Source: Myxococcales bacterium (lineage in GTDB: Bacteria > Myxococcota_A > Polyangia > Haliangiales > Haliangiaceae). From it: DNA of 22,998 nucleotides. Below the pieces are notes generated by a model. It searched no databases, was not told where the DNA came from, and was given only the letters and a program-made list of their open reading frames with translations. The position numbers and the translations under genes were made by a program. Shown here in pieces: positions 1 through 11,296 of this stretch (positions are counted from its first letter, which is position 1; each line of letters begins with the position of its first letter). The stretch is from assembly GCA_016720595.1 (NCBI GenBank), contig JADKKI010000079.1, forward strand, positions 1 through 22,998. The letters are read 5' to 3'.

Positions 1-979
1 TAGTGCACCGAGCTGATCAACGCGCGCCTGCGTTGTCGTACAAGCGTCGAGGTCCCAGAACGAGTTGTAGCCGGACCACGTGTTGCCGGTGTTGTCATAG
101 GCCGCGTTGACATCGACGTCGGTGGTGTTTGCGCCACCTTCCGCTGCGCTTCAGCGTGCCCGGCTGCATGGTGCCGTTGTTCCGCGCTGTAGACCTTCCG
201 GTTCTCGGCGAAGTAGATCTGCGGAATTTTTACCGCGACGAGCTCACCGGTTGTCCTGATCGACGCAGACCCTGTCGCGGGCCGGGTTCTGCCCGCGCTT
301 GCCCTCTGCAGAGGCTTCATTACGCCTTGTGCATCTCACCATCGATGATGCAGATGAGCCGGTGCGCTGCGGCGCATGACGAGGTGAGCCCGTGAACCCG
401 GCCGTCGCCACCGGATCGCGGAGGCGCAAAGCGGTCTGCGGATCGGAATTTGCCCGAGCTCGGCAGGGGATGTCACCGCGCGCGGGCGCCCGTTGACCAA
501 GTGGATCGCGCGCCCTTGATGTCACTTGCCCCACGGGATCACCACCGACCACGGGCGGCCCGTTCGGGCGACTGCGTGCCGCGGAAGTGCCGGTGCCGCC
601 GTCCGCGTCGGCACGTTGAGCTTCTTGAGCGCCAGGTCCGGAGGACTCGAGCCGGAACGCCCCCCGGATCGGCGACAGCGACACCGGCCGCACCAGGCCA
701 TCCGCCGCGGCCGGATCATCGGTCTGCATCACGCCGACCTTCGCCAACTCGCCGACGATGGCCATCGGCAGCCCATCCACTGCGTGTACATCAGAACCTG
801 CGCATCGGGCAGTGCGTCGAGTGCGGCCTGGACGTCCGACAACGGTCCCGCAGGATCTTGGCAGCGCTTCTCCCAAATCGAAGGATCTCCCGTCGACGGC
901 CGGCGATCGCGAACAGCAACGCGGCGATGGACTTCGATGCGGACGGACAGCACCCCTAACATGCCCACCGACTCTTCAT
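1..979 (-). CDS. M4 (thermolysin-like) zinc metalloprotease, FTP propeptide and start of catalytic domain; frameshifted, cut by left edge
   Basis: Secreted neutral protease precursor, readable only by changing frame many times. A plausible start is the ATG at 979, followed by a hydrophobic stretch containing SIAALLFAIAG (signal peptide). Next come propeptide pieces: DALPDAQVL and AVDGLPMAIVGELAKVG, then GAFRLESS, LALKKLNV and NGPPVVGGD. The last matches the FTP-domain signature NGLPVVGGD found in M4 precursors. Around 300-380 a stretch resembling IDGEMHKA...EGKRGQNPAR precedes KIPQIYFAENRKVYSA (about 170-220) and then GT-MQPG-TLKRS and VNAAYDNTGNTWSGYNSFWD (about 50-160). This is the usual opening of the M4 catalytic domain (PGTLVRSEG, then AYD..G.T...Y...FGRDS). 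The HExxH catalytic motif would lie left of position 1. Frame changes roughly every 50-100 bases fit the noise seen across the left 10 kb, so I call this a real gene with sequence errors. Exact start uncertain. Confidence 0.6.
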
Positions 980-1384
980 CGGCGATACCCCGCATTCAAC
1001 GCCACAACATGCGCAGAGACGAGGGTTCGCGCCGCCGGCTCGCGCGAGCACACACTCGCGCCCCCAACGCGCGGATAGACCTGCTTGCCTCACGATCGTA
1101 AGGACCAACGTCCGAAGGTGCGCCCGATATTGGTGCAAATCGTGTGACGGGGTGTGACGTGCCAGCCCCGATCGCCCGGTGGCAATCACGACAGATGATC
1201 TTGATCCCGAGCCGCGTTCGCAGAATTCACATGCAATGGTATTGCATCTAAGGGGACAGGCCGTCCCGTCCTCGTGTGTTCCACGCGGAGTTCTGCCTCT
1301 GGGGTGAGGTCGCTGACGCGCGCCGCACCTGTATCGTTACCCACGTCGGCGGCTCGACGACGTTTGTTTCTTCTCCGCGGCCAG
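980..1384. other. Intergenic stretch between moaB and the M4 protease, nothing recognised
   Basis: About 400 bases between the end of the MoaB-like sequence and the proposed protease start, both on the minus strand. Short open frames exist on both strands, but I recognise no family in any of them. In this noisy part of the window a small gene could be hidden. No convincing promoter or terminator is visible. Confidence 0.3.
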
Positions 1385-1912
1385 TGGGCTCGTTCGCCGA
1401 TCTGAACGGCATCACGAAAGTTGCAGGGCTTCACGCGGTGGTCGAGCTGCGGGATCAAGGATCTTCTCGAGCCCGGTGCGCACCCCGCCGTTCGAAACCG
1501 GCAGCCTTGGGAACACGTAGGTCGAGGCCGCAGGCGCGGCCTCAGCGCGGCTCTGGATCCGTCGAGGTCCCCGTCTCCTCGAACGACAGCCAGCGGAACA
1601 GCTCGCGCCAGGCTCCGGGATCAGCTTGGTCACCAACGGCGCGAGTGCCTCGGTACTGACGTCGGCGTGACCCCGGTGCCACCGGTCACCCGATCACCAC
1701 GCTCACCGATCGCCGGGATCTGCGATCCACGCCTGCGAAGCTGCGCGCCGGATCACGGATCTCCTGGAAGTCGACGACGACCACGCGTAGACCACGTGGT
1801 ATGCGACTATCGCGCATCCGTCCTCGACCCGCCCCGAGGTATCGGTTTTGAGCGTCCGGGCTATCCGGACCGTGAGCACCGCGACGTTGACGGGGATGAA
1901 CTCGCGCTCCAT
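1385..1912 (-). CDS. moaB: Molybdenum cofactor biosynthesis protein MoaB (frameshifted in this sequence)
   Basis: MoaB/MogA-family protein of molybdopterin synthesis; the family adenylylates molybdopterin before molybdenum insertion, although the role of MoaB itself differs between species. The ATG at 1912 opens with EREFIPVNVAVLTV, matching the MoaB start (E. coli has EFIPTRIAILTVS). It is followed by the KTDTSG loop (family: DDTSG), a piece reading VDFQEIRDPA, VTKLIPEPG (family: PLF..E..GFGE), IQSRAEAA-ASTYVF (family: SRA.AG...TLIF), VRTGLEKIL and finally IPQLDHRVKPCNFRD, which matches the family C-terminus PQLDARTRPCNF. The span of about 176 codons equals normal MoaB length. At least five frame changes are needed, and the central GGTG motif is not cleanly visible. 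The exact stop is uncertain. It reads away from the plus-strand genes that begin after 2.0 kb. Confidence 0.75.
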
Positions 1913-2079
1913 GGGCCGCGACTGTACTCAGGCTCCGCTCCGGTCGCCAGGAGTCCTGAAAATAGCTATCGATCATGAATGCCCGAATGCATTTTGACGC
2001 TCCGCGTTAGAAGATATCATCAACGCGGCACCCGGCTGCACAGACCTTGCGCGTGACACGGTGCGTCTTAAAGTGAAAG

Positions 2080-2493
2080 CCATGGGAACCCCCATGGCCG
2101 CAAGTCCGAGACCAAGTCCACCGATCGCAACGACCACGGTTCCGGCATCGTCGCCGGCGTCGCGCACGGCTTTGTGGCGCAGGCGTCGTTCACCTCGCGC
2201 TCGACGTCGCCGACCGCGGTCGATCCACGGCCGTCGCCGGTGCTCCAGGACGCGCGCATCGAGCTGCGCCCTGCGATCGGCAGCGAACTCGACCTCGCCA
2301 GGAAGCTGGCGTGCCGGCACGATCCGCCTCGCGCGCGAGGTCGTCGCGAAAACTCGACGACGCCAGCAACGAGACGCTGACCGGCGCGGAGCGCGTGTTC
2401 CCTGGCGCGGTGAAGTCTGCCCGCGAGACCTCGCACGCCGCCGGCGAGCTCACCGCGACGGCCGCCTCGGGTGTCGCCGGCCGGGTCGCCTGA
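2080..2493 (+). CDS. Unrecognised gene (frameshifted), weakly supported
   Basis: I recognise no family here. The plus strand shows stretches with strong G/C preference at third codon positions: one covers LQDARIELRPAIGSELDLARKLA (about 2240-2310) and another runs from DASNETLTGAERVF to a TGA at 2491-2493. Their composition is ordinary for a soluble protein with helical character. The stretches lie in different frames, as expected in this error-rich half. A minus-strand reading of the same DNA is also fairly GC3-biased, so strand assignment is tentative. The next gene starts about 24 bases downstream on the same strand, so the two may be cotranscribed. Confidence 0.25.
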   Translation, partial: PWEPPWPQVRDQVHRSQRPRFRHRRRRRARLCGAGVVHLALDVADRGRSTAVAGAPGRAHRAAPCDRQRTRPRQEAGVPARSASRARSSRKLDDASNETLTGAERVFPGAVKSARETSHAAGELTATAASGVAGRVA

Positions 2494-2516
2494 TCGAGCG
2501 TGACTATCGTCCGCGG

Positions 2517-3400
2517 GTGCGCACCTGGCTCGCGATGCTCTGCGCGCAGACCAGCTGTATTGTTACGTGTTCGGCCTCAGCGACCCTGCATCCCGATGCC
2601 GCGCTCGACCCGGACGCACCCGACGCGTTGCTCGTCGACCGCGACGAGGACGGCACCTCCGACGACATCGATTCCTGCCTCGCGTCGTCGGAGGATCGCA
2701 TCGCGACTACGACATCGACGCGATGCTCAATGGTGTCGTGCCTGTCCGTTCAACGCCAACCCGCTTCTTGAACAACACCGACGGCGACGACATCCAGGAC
2801 GCGTGCGATCCGTTCCCTCATCGCCGGGCGATCAGTCGGCACTGCGTGACCCCGTTCAACCCGCACGAAGCTCGCGAATGCGCTACTGTGGCTCCCCGCA
2901 CCGGCGAGATCGCGTGTGAAACTCGCCCAACCTGTTTGCTGGGCCTCCCGAGCGCGACGGAGACCGCGACCGTGATCGCCTCGACCTCCGTCGAGGGCGA
3001 GGCACGGCACCACCTATCACGCGCCGTTCCGGTTCGTGCGCACTCGCGCTACGGATCGATCACCTGTCCCCCCCGCCGACCCGGCGGCCCCCAGCACGGC
3101 CGACATCGGCTGCAGGTACATGGGGACATCACGAACGAACGCATGGGCGTGATCCGGACCGATGGACTCTTGCGATCCCAAGTACCAGGCCCTGGCATAA
3201 CGTGAACACGCTGCCGGATCCCGCTGAACAGTCGTCACCGGCGGCGCCACCACGACGGTGACGTGCCGGTTCGACCTCAACGGCGGCCCCGTGCTGACGT
3301 CCGGTGACCTCGGAGGTCCCTCCCCGCCCAGCCACGCCGGAGTTCAGCGCTGCGAGCTTACTGGGAGGGTCGGCTCGACGGCCTCCACGTGCTCGACCAT
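2517..3400 (+). CDS. Exported lipoprotein with thrombospondin type-3-like calcium repeats and a possible lectin/LamG-like C-terminal part (frameshifted)
   Basis: A GTG at 2517 opens MRTWLAMLCAQTSCIVTC, a short lipoprotein-type signal with a Cys at its end, followed by an Asp/Pro/Ala linker (HPDAALDPDAPDA). Next come Asp-rich motifs DRDEDGTSDDIDSC (about 2640-2680) and, after frame changes, DACPFNANPLLEQ and NTDGDDIQDACDPFP (about 2745-2820). These are the DxDxDGxxDxxDxC pattern of thrombospondin type-3 repeats, which bind calcium. Further on, pieces such as ADIGCRYMGDITNERMG, VVTGGATTTVTCRFDLNGG and YWEGRLDGLHVLDH suggest a beta-sandwich domain, but I cannot name it with certainty. The layout fits the surface lipoproteins common in myxobacteria. 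Function unknown. Many frame changes are needed and the end is approximate. Confidence 0.5.
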
Positions 3401-3974
3401 CCATGCCCGGTGGCGTCTGCTCAGCCCGGCGGTACGCCGGCGATTACCGGATGTGCGCGATCTCCCGCGAACTCCTCGCGATCACCCCGATGAACGATCC
3501 GGAACAGGCCGACCACGGTGCTGCGATAGCCTGCGAACGGCCGAGCATCGCCGCGCCCATCTCCGGCGTATGTTCCAGCGAAGCGGAGACGCCTGATGAC
3601 TCGCGCAGTCGGGCGGGTCGTGGATCGCGTCGAGATCGAGCTGGCTTGCTGGTAGGAGCTCGACCTTCGCAGCGCTCGAGCAACAACGTAGTCGTCGAGA
3701 GAGACCGCTTGCCCCTGCTTCGACTCGCTGTGCGCGGCGCAGCAGAACCCGAAGTGGGATAGCTCATCTCGTCTCGCGTCGCGACGAGGCCCGTCGCCGT
3801 CCTGCGCGGCGCTGATCAGGGACCGCAACTGGCCCGACTGCGCTGGTGATCACCGCACTGGCAGATCGGATACTCCTTGACCTGTCGACATTGCTTACTT
3901 CGCCTGGGTCTGAAGGTCATGGAAAATCGGAATGAATCGCGCCGCGTAGATCAAAGCTTGTGCCTGGACAGAGG
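3401..3974. other. Unresolved stretch with coding-like bias but no recognised protein
   Basis: On the plus strand, 3415-3600 shows strong G/C third-position bias (a frame containing YRMCAISRELLAITPMNDPE) and could continue the preceding lipoprotein or be a separate gene. On the minus strand an ATG at 3978 overlaps the leuS stop in an ATGA arrangement and opens MTSVQAQALIYAARFIPIF before a stop at 3895-3897. That looks like the beginning of a gene coupled to leuS that is then broken by errors; a piece reading GFCCAAHSESK at about 3710-3760 could belong to it. I cannot name either candidate. Confidence 0.3.
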
Positions 3975-6628
<2,654 letters not shown>

Positions 6629-6629
6629 C

Positions 6630-7282
6630 CTAGCGTTGCGAGGCCGCGCCGCGGTGATGCGGCTGGTGATCTCGTCCCGGATCGCCACCCCCATCCACGC
6701 GCCTCAGGATCCCCTTCTCCGCCCAGCAGAACGGGACGATCGGAGCGGTCTCCAGTGATACTTCCGCACGCGGGTGGTCACGGCCCCTCGGTGGTGTCGT
6801 CCTTGCGGTGGACGAGGCCGCGCCGACGACGTCGGCGGGCGGCGGGTTGTAATGGTGGTAGATCACGCCCGGTCTCAGGGATGGGTGCATTGGCCGCACG
6901 CGCGCGCTCCTCGAGGAGCGATCCCGGGGGACTCGATCAGAACACGGCATCGAGCTTGATACGCCGGCCTTGGCCATCGCCGCATCGAGCGCCTGCCCTG
7001 CGGCCGGGTGCGCGGGAAGCCATCGAGCATGGAAACCTTCGCTTGCAGTCCGGGCGGCGACGCGCCCGAGGATACTGCGCCGTCAGACGTCATCTGGCAC
7101 GAGCTTGCCGGCCTTCATGAAGGTATGCGGCATTCCGATGCCGGAGCAGGTCGCCCTCCTTCACACCGGCGCGGAGGGCATGTCGCCGCTGGAGATGTGA
7201 GGATCTTGTAGGTCTCGACCAACCGGGTAGCCTGCGCATTGCCTTGTACCAGCACCAGGGGACCGACGAGGATCATCCGCAT
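6630..7282 (-). CDS. adk: Adenylate kinase (frameshifted in this sequence)
   Basis: Catalyses ATP + AMP to 2 ADP in the cytoplasm. The ATG at 7282 opens MRMILVGP, the start of the P-loop (family MRxILxGPPGAGKGTQA), followed by QATRLVETYKI. Later pieces are MLDGFPRT (the LDGFPRT signature, about 7070-7093), ACGQC (first Cys pair of a zinc-type LID domain), VIYHHYNPPPADVV (family TYH..FNPPK), AVTTRVRKYHW (family VRERL..YH), ETAPIVPFC and KGILRRVDGGGDPD. The last matches the usual end of Adk before ITSRI. The span of about 217 codons matches the long bacterial form. The gene ends at a TAG around 6630-6632, immediately before leuS, so the two are probably one operon. The P-loop glycines are disrupted by errors. 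I see no clear ribosome binding site before the ATG. Confidence 0.88.
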
Positions 7283-7355
7283 AGGGGAGGCATCCAACCA
7301 TGCGGACCGGGTAACGTCCAGCCCATGGCGCCGTTGCGGGGCCGTCGGAGGGTGT

Positions 7356-7800
7356 TCAACCCGCGCGTCACCCCGACGTGCGGGATCCGGTCCGCCGGGG
7401 ACAGCTCCCGCTCGCCCGCACGGGGCCGAGCTCGCCGTAGGACTTCTCGAGGTGGGCCTGGGCGCCGATCCGGATTGGTGCACCGTTTTGCGGCGGCGAT
7501 CCCGCGCTGCATCAGCTCCTGCCGAGGCCGTGCCGCCTGCGCCTCGGGCGCCACGATCCACGCGCCCGAAATCGCGAGATCTCGGCGAACTTCAGCCGGC
7601 CGGTACAGCCGCAGATACGCGTGCAACTCGCCACCCGCCCGGCCCACAGGTGACGCAGACCAGATCCGCACCATCGGCATGCGAGATGCAAGCAGGCCTG
7701 CTCGACGACGAACACCCGCTCGCCGCGAAGCTGGGAGATGGTGCGCAGCTCGCGCGCTGGCAAAGCTCGTCTAACGATCGATCGTGCCAGTGCGCGTCAC
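7356..7800 (-). CDS. ElaA-like GNAT family N-acetyltransferase (frameshifted in this sequence)
   Basis: Predicted acetyl-CoA dependent acyltransferase of the small ElaA branch; the substrate is unknown. From a GTG at 7800 the pieces read WHDRSLDEL, AREL-RTISQLRGERVFVVEQAC (family LY.LL.LR..VFVVEQ.CPY.ELDG.D), LRHLWAG, ARICGCTGRLKF with EI (family R..RIGRVV), ARGSWRGR-GLGR-ELMQRGIA (the R/QxxGxG/A acetyl-CoA loop region), GPPREVL-RARPRAG and finally ELSPADRIPHVGVTRG. That ending matches the ElaA C-terminus (...F.E.GIPHV.M.R). About 148 codons, the normal length. The stop is placed at a TGA around 7356-7358, which needs one frame correction. It lies upstream of adk on the same strand with about 73 bases between them, and diverges from the LOG-family gene with only 29 bases between start codons. 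Confidence 0.75.
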
Positions 7801-7829
7801 CGCTGACGACGCATGCGGTAGCCTCCTCG

Positions 7830-8360
7830 ATGCGGAGCGTGTGCGTGTTCTGTCGTCGTCCAAGGCCGCCCGCAGGACGTCGAGGCGATCAGGCGCTGTC
7901 AGGCGAGCTCTCGACACGCGCGGGCTCTACCTCGTCTGTGGCGTCGCGCATCGGGCCTGATCGCCGACGAGATGCTCGCCGCCGGCGGCAAAGGGTCATC
8001 AGCGTCATCCCGCGTGCGCTCGTCGAGCTCGAGGTGGCACACACCGGGCTGACAGGCGGCATCGTGGAGACTACATCAGCGCAAGGCGATGACGTCGAAC
8101 CGCCCTCGCCGATGCGTTCGTGGTAGCGCGGGTGGGTTCGGCACGCTGGAGGAGGCGTTCGAGCAGCTGACCGGGATCAAGCTGCTCGGTCACGCGGAGC
8201 AAGCCGGTGGTGTCCTCCCGATGTCGAGGGTTCTGGGCGCACATGCGGCGTTCCTCGATCGCGCCAGCACAGATCGGCGTGCTGCGGCCGGAGGTTCGCT
8301 CGCGGTTTCGCACCGCGTCGTCGGCGAGCGCGGCCCTCCGATGCGCTCGTGCGGTGGTAA
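7830..8360 (+). CDS. LOG family (TIGR00730) nucleotide phosphoribohydrolase, cytokinin-activating type (frameshifted in this sequence)
   Basis: Rossmann-fold enzyme of the LOG/YgdH/YvdD group, which releases the base from nucleoside 5'-monophosphates. The ATG at 7830 opens MRSVCVFC (family VCVFCGSS.G). It is followed by a broken GGRLVYGGG region, DEMLAAGGK (about 7965-7995), VISVIPRALVELEVAHTGLT (7995-8055; family VIGVIP..L...E.AH..L.), VVETM/HQRKAMM in pieces, and GGFGTLEEAFEQLTGIKLL (about 8130-8190). The last is the PGGxGTxxE nucleotide-binding signature with the catalytic Glu. The C-terminal part reads LDRA, GVLRPEVRSRF and, after one frame correction, DALVRW followed by TAA at 8358-8360. 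The span of about 177 codons is typical. The family often carries the label lysine decarboxylase in databases, which is a misnomer. Confidence 0.85.
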
Positions 8361-8640
8361 CCTGGAGGCACATCCTCTCGGCTCGCCGGCGCGGCCTCTC
8401 GCGCTGAACGCCGCGGCTTCGCTGGTGCTCTCGCTGGCGACGTCGGCCCGAGTTGGGATGGGCACCCCGAGGAGTTACGGGGGCCACTGATTCGACAAGA
8501 CCGTGCACGCATCGGGCGTACGGCTCGCACGGCTGCAACACCGGCGGTGACGGTGGCTGCACGGAGCTCGAGATGCCCGGTGCGCGCTCACCACCGGGTA
8601 ACATCGTTCTCGGGATCTCGGCGCCACTCACCCTCGCTGC
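8361..8640. other. Unresolved stretch after the LOG-family gene
   Basis: About 280 bases in which no frame gives a recognisable protein. A plus-strand frame contains YGSHGCNTGGDGGCTELE (about 8519-8570), which could be the beginning of the membrane protein that follows or a separate small gene. No terminator hairpin with a T-run is visible. Confidence 0.25.
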
Positions 8641-9560
8641 CGCTCCTCCCCCTATCTCGACCTGGCGGCGCCGACGGACGCAAGAGCCTCGCGAAGCTGG
8701 TGATCGGGCTGACCGTCGTCGCCGCGATCGCCGCGATCGCGTTGATCGTCGAGGGTCCGAGTCAGGCCGTGCAGCACCGTGGCGCTGCCGGTGGGCTACG
8801 GGATGTACATGTTCTGGGCCGCGGTCGTGGTCGGGATCGCCGGCAGCGTGTTCGCGATGCGACCGATTCCCAAGGTCACGCCCGTCCGTCAGCGCGCCGA
8901 TCGCACCGGGCTTCGCGCCCACCACCTGCATCCCAACCGGCCGGTGCTCGCGCTTCTCCAGGAGGACACGCCCGCCTTTGCCGCGATGCAGGCGCCCTCG
9001 GGTCCCGGCGGGAGCCTCGCGGTCCGCCGGGCCGCTCGGCATGGGCAGCGGGCAACCTGCCGCTGTTCAACCTCCGCGCCGCAGCTCCGCGCGCTGGCCG
9101 AAGCAGATCAACCACGGCGGGACGAGCGGTTACCGCCGGTGCACCCGCACCGCTGCCGATGCGGAGCGCGCGCCGATCCCCCCGCGCGCAGATCTCGGCG
9201 TCGCCGGCATCCCCACGCCCGGTCCGGTTCGCGGCACCGGAGCCGCCACGCCCGACCGCCACGCAGGGCGCTGCCGTCGGGCCAGGCCCTCGGAATGCCA
9301 CCACCGCCACCGCCGATGCGCAGCAAGCCGCCGAGCCTCGCGCCGCCGCTGCCGGAATCGCGCGCGACCGCTCAGCGTTCCTCCACCGCCGGGACCATCG
9401 CCGCGCGCCTCAAGGCCTGAGCGTTCCACCGCCGGTGCGCGGATGCCTGCGCCCACCACGCCGCGCGCTCGCCGCTGCCGTGGTGCCGCCTCCGGTGACC
9501 ACGCCTGCGCCGGTCGCGGCGTTTCAGCTCCCCGTCCGCGCTGTCACCGATCCCTCCGAG
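8640..9560 (+). CDS. Probable membrane protein with two transmembrane helices and a proline-rich tail (frameshifted)
   Basis: Two hydrophobic stretches sit close together on the plus strand. LAKLVIGLTVVAAIAAIALI (about 8692-8751) and, one frame over, MALPVGYGMYMFWAAVVVG followed by IAGSVFAM (8779-8862) look like consecutive membrane helices joined by a short loop. Beyond them the translation is rich in Pro, Ala and Arg in every plausible frame. Examples are LGMPPPPPPMRSKPPSLAPP (about 9289-9350) and VPPPVTTPAPVAAFQLPV (about 9480-9540), each strongly G/C-biased at third positions. The simplest reading is one membrane-anchored protein with a long, disordered proline-rich segment. I recognise no family. 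Start, end and the number of genes are uncertain because the frame changes repeatedly. Confidence 0.4.
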
Positions 9561-9904
9561 GCGCCGAGACCGTGGATCGCGATGCGATTACGACGATCGC
9601 GGCGACGCCGGCGCAGTGCAGGTCGGCGCCCACCACCGGAGGGAGAGATCGACGTCCACCGACGCATCGATCTGTCCCCGATGCCGATGCGGAGGGACAC
9701 CGGCTCAAGCGCGCTCCGACACCGAGGAGGCACCCAGTGCACCCACCCTCGGAGAACGACGATATCGACGTCCGCCGTCGAGCAGCAGATCCCGAGGAGC
9801 TCGCCGCGAGGCGACAGGAGGCGAGAGCGAGCTGGCGACGGGTCGCCGGGGCGAAGGTCAGTGCCAGTGAGATCGCGACGACGGTGTCGTGTGGTGAACG
9901 AGCG
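9561..9904. other. Unresolved stretch before the PD40 protein
   Basis: Plus-strand frames here give highly charged peptides such as DDIDVRRRAADPEELAARRQ (about 9755-9815), which could be the charged end of the preceding membrane protein. No family is recognised and no frame stays open with natural composition for long. Confidence 0.25.
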
Positions 9905-10806
9905 ATGACGAGGCGCCGATCCGGATCACCACCGCGCCCGATTGCTGCCGCCCCACCGCCGCAGGCGGCCACCAGTGGCCCGTCGCCGTGCCCGCAGTGC
10001 GAATCGGGGGTGGCGACGGCCCGTATCCCACGAGCTGGGGCAAGTTCGTGAATGCGCAGCAAGTCCCCAACCTCCACGGCACCACCGGCAGCGACTTCGC
10101 ACCGACGGTGTGGTCGAACGACCGCGAGCTGTTCTTCTCGTCGGGCGGGTTCCAGATGGATACGCCACCGCAGCCGGACCGGATTTTGGCTCGCCGCGAA
10201 CCACCGGCACCACGTTCGATGCTCCCAATCCGATCAATACGCAATCAACCAGGCCCAGGCGCACGGCACGATCTCCCGCTTTGACGGCCTCCGACTGTTC
10301 TGCCGGGACCCGTCCTACCAGCAGCACTTTCGTTTCATCGGGGCGACCCAACCGCATCGTGGTTGCCGGGCACGAAGCAGCTCCCAACAGTGGGCCCTGC
10401 GGATCTCGGCGCCCACGATCTCCGGCTGGTGGCCGGCTCGACCCCAAGCCACAACGATCCCGGCTCGTTTTTGGTCGAGTACTCGCGCACAGCGCTCGAC
10501 GGCGGATGGAACTCGATCCAGGCGCCGATGATCCCGACGTCGATGTTCGGCGATACGTCACCGACGCTGAGCCAGGATGGACTCGAGATGTTCTACGAGG
10601 CCCACACGACGCAGTTCGGCTCGAAGATCTACCAATCGACGCGCACGTCGATCAACCAGCCGTTCGAGATGGCGGAGCCCGTCACCCTCACGCAGGACAA
10701 CGACCTCGGTGATCCCGAGCTCAGCACCGATGGACGCACGCTCTACTTCCGGGTGCTGGTCGGCGGCGACTACCAGATCTACTTCGCCACCCGCGAACCG
10801 AACTGA
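9905..10806 (+). CDS. WD40-like beta-propeller (PD40/TolB-type) exported protein, frameshifted in its middle
   Basis: Repeats of the PD40 type (family pattern: PxxSxDGxxLYFxS...xxxIyxaxR) can be read across three frames. These are SDFAPTVWSNDRELFFSSGG (about 10093-10150), DGLRLF (about 10283), TSPTLSQDGLEMFYEAHTTQ followed by SKIYQSTR (10558-10650) and DPELSTDGRTLYFRVLVGGD followed by YQIYFATREPN (10711-10803). The final frame is clean from about 10363 to the TGA at 10804-10806. An ATG at 9905 begins a stretch rich in Ala and Pro that could be a damaged signal peptide, so I place the start there with low certainty. Between about 10160 and 10360 at least two frame changes occur. Proteins of this kind are periplasmic or surface propellers; the ligand is unknown. 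The haem-lipoprotein gene follows after 82 bases on the same strand. Confidence 0.6.
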
Positions 10807-10888
10807 GCTCGCCCCGCGGCGAGCGCACACGCGAGATCTCGCGCGCCGGGATCCGTCCGGCCCGCCGCACCCGTGAGAGGATGCCCGC

Positions 10889-11296
10889 GTGCGCGCTGCG
10901 TTCACGATCGCCGGCTGGCTCCTCGCCGGCCTCACGCTGACCGGCTGCGATACCGTCGACGATCGCTCCGCCTCGTGGACCTACGTGCACGCGGCGATCC
11001 TCCGCCCGAGCTGCACCACCTCGGCCTGTCACAGCAAGCTCGGCTCGCGCGCCGGGGTGGATCTGTCCACGCCGGATGCCGCGTACGTGCTGCTGACCGG
11101 CCGCGGCTGTGACGCGCCGGCGCTCCCCGGCGATCCGCCCGGCAACTTCGTGCGCCCCGGTCATCCCGAGTCGTCGAAGCTGATGTACCTGCTGCGCGGC
11201 GAGGGCGGGTCGATCATGCCGCCCGATGTGCCGCTGCCCGACGTCGAGATCGAGATCGTGGAGCGCTGGATCCTCGAGGGCGCCACGTGCGATTGA
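10889..11296 (+). CDS. Cytochrome c-like lipoprotein with a CX4CH haem motif
   Basis: A GTG start (10889) lies about 8 bases after a GAGAGG ribosome binding site. The 135-residue product begins with a lipoprotein signal, lipobox LTGC with Cys20. Residues 42-48 are CTTSACH, a haem-like motif with four residues between the cysteines instead of two. GVDLSTPDAAYVLLTG (56-71) follows, then VRPGHPESSKLMYLLRG (about 88-104), and IMPPDVPLPDVEIEIVERWI (109-128). In the latter, Met110 could be the distal haem ligand. This order (haem motif, GxDLS, HPxxSxL, MPP, WIxxGA) is that of the small c-type cytochrome domains found in Planctomycetes and Myxococcota next to DUF1552/DUF1592 genes. It is likely anchored in the cell envelope. 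Its last codons overlap the start of the next gene by 10 bases, so the two are translationally coupled. Whether haem is attached at a CX4CH motif is not known from sequence. Confidence 0.75.
   Translation: MRAAFTIAGWLLAGLTLTGCDTVDDRSASWTYVHAAILRPSCTTSACHSKLGSRAGVDLSTPDAAYVLLTGRGCDAPALPGDPPGNFVRPGHPESSKLMYLLRGEGGSIMPPDVPLPDVEIEIVERWILEGATCD

Noticed and set aside
7830..8360. Lysine decarboxylase as the function of the LOG-family gene
   Set aside because: The GGFGTLEE signature belongs to the LOG phosphoribohydrolase family; the lysine decarboxylase label in databases is a historical misannotation.
8453..10051. A plus-strand frame of over 500 codons rich in Arg and Pro as one large disordered protein
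   Set aside because: The frame stays open mainly because of GC content. Natural-looking pieces (membrane helices, proline tract, PD40 repeats) lie in different frames, so it does not represent a single true protein.
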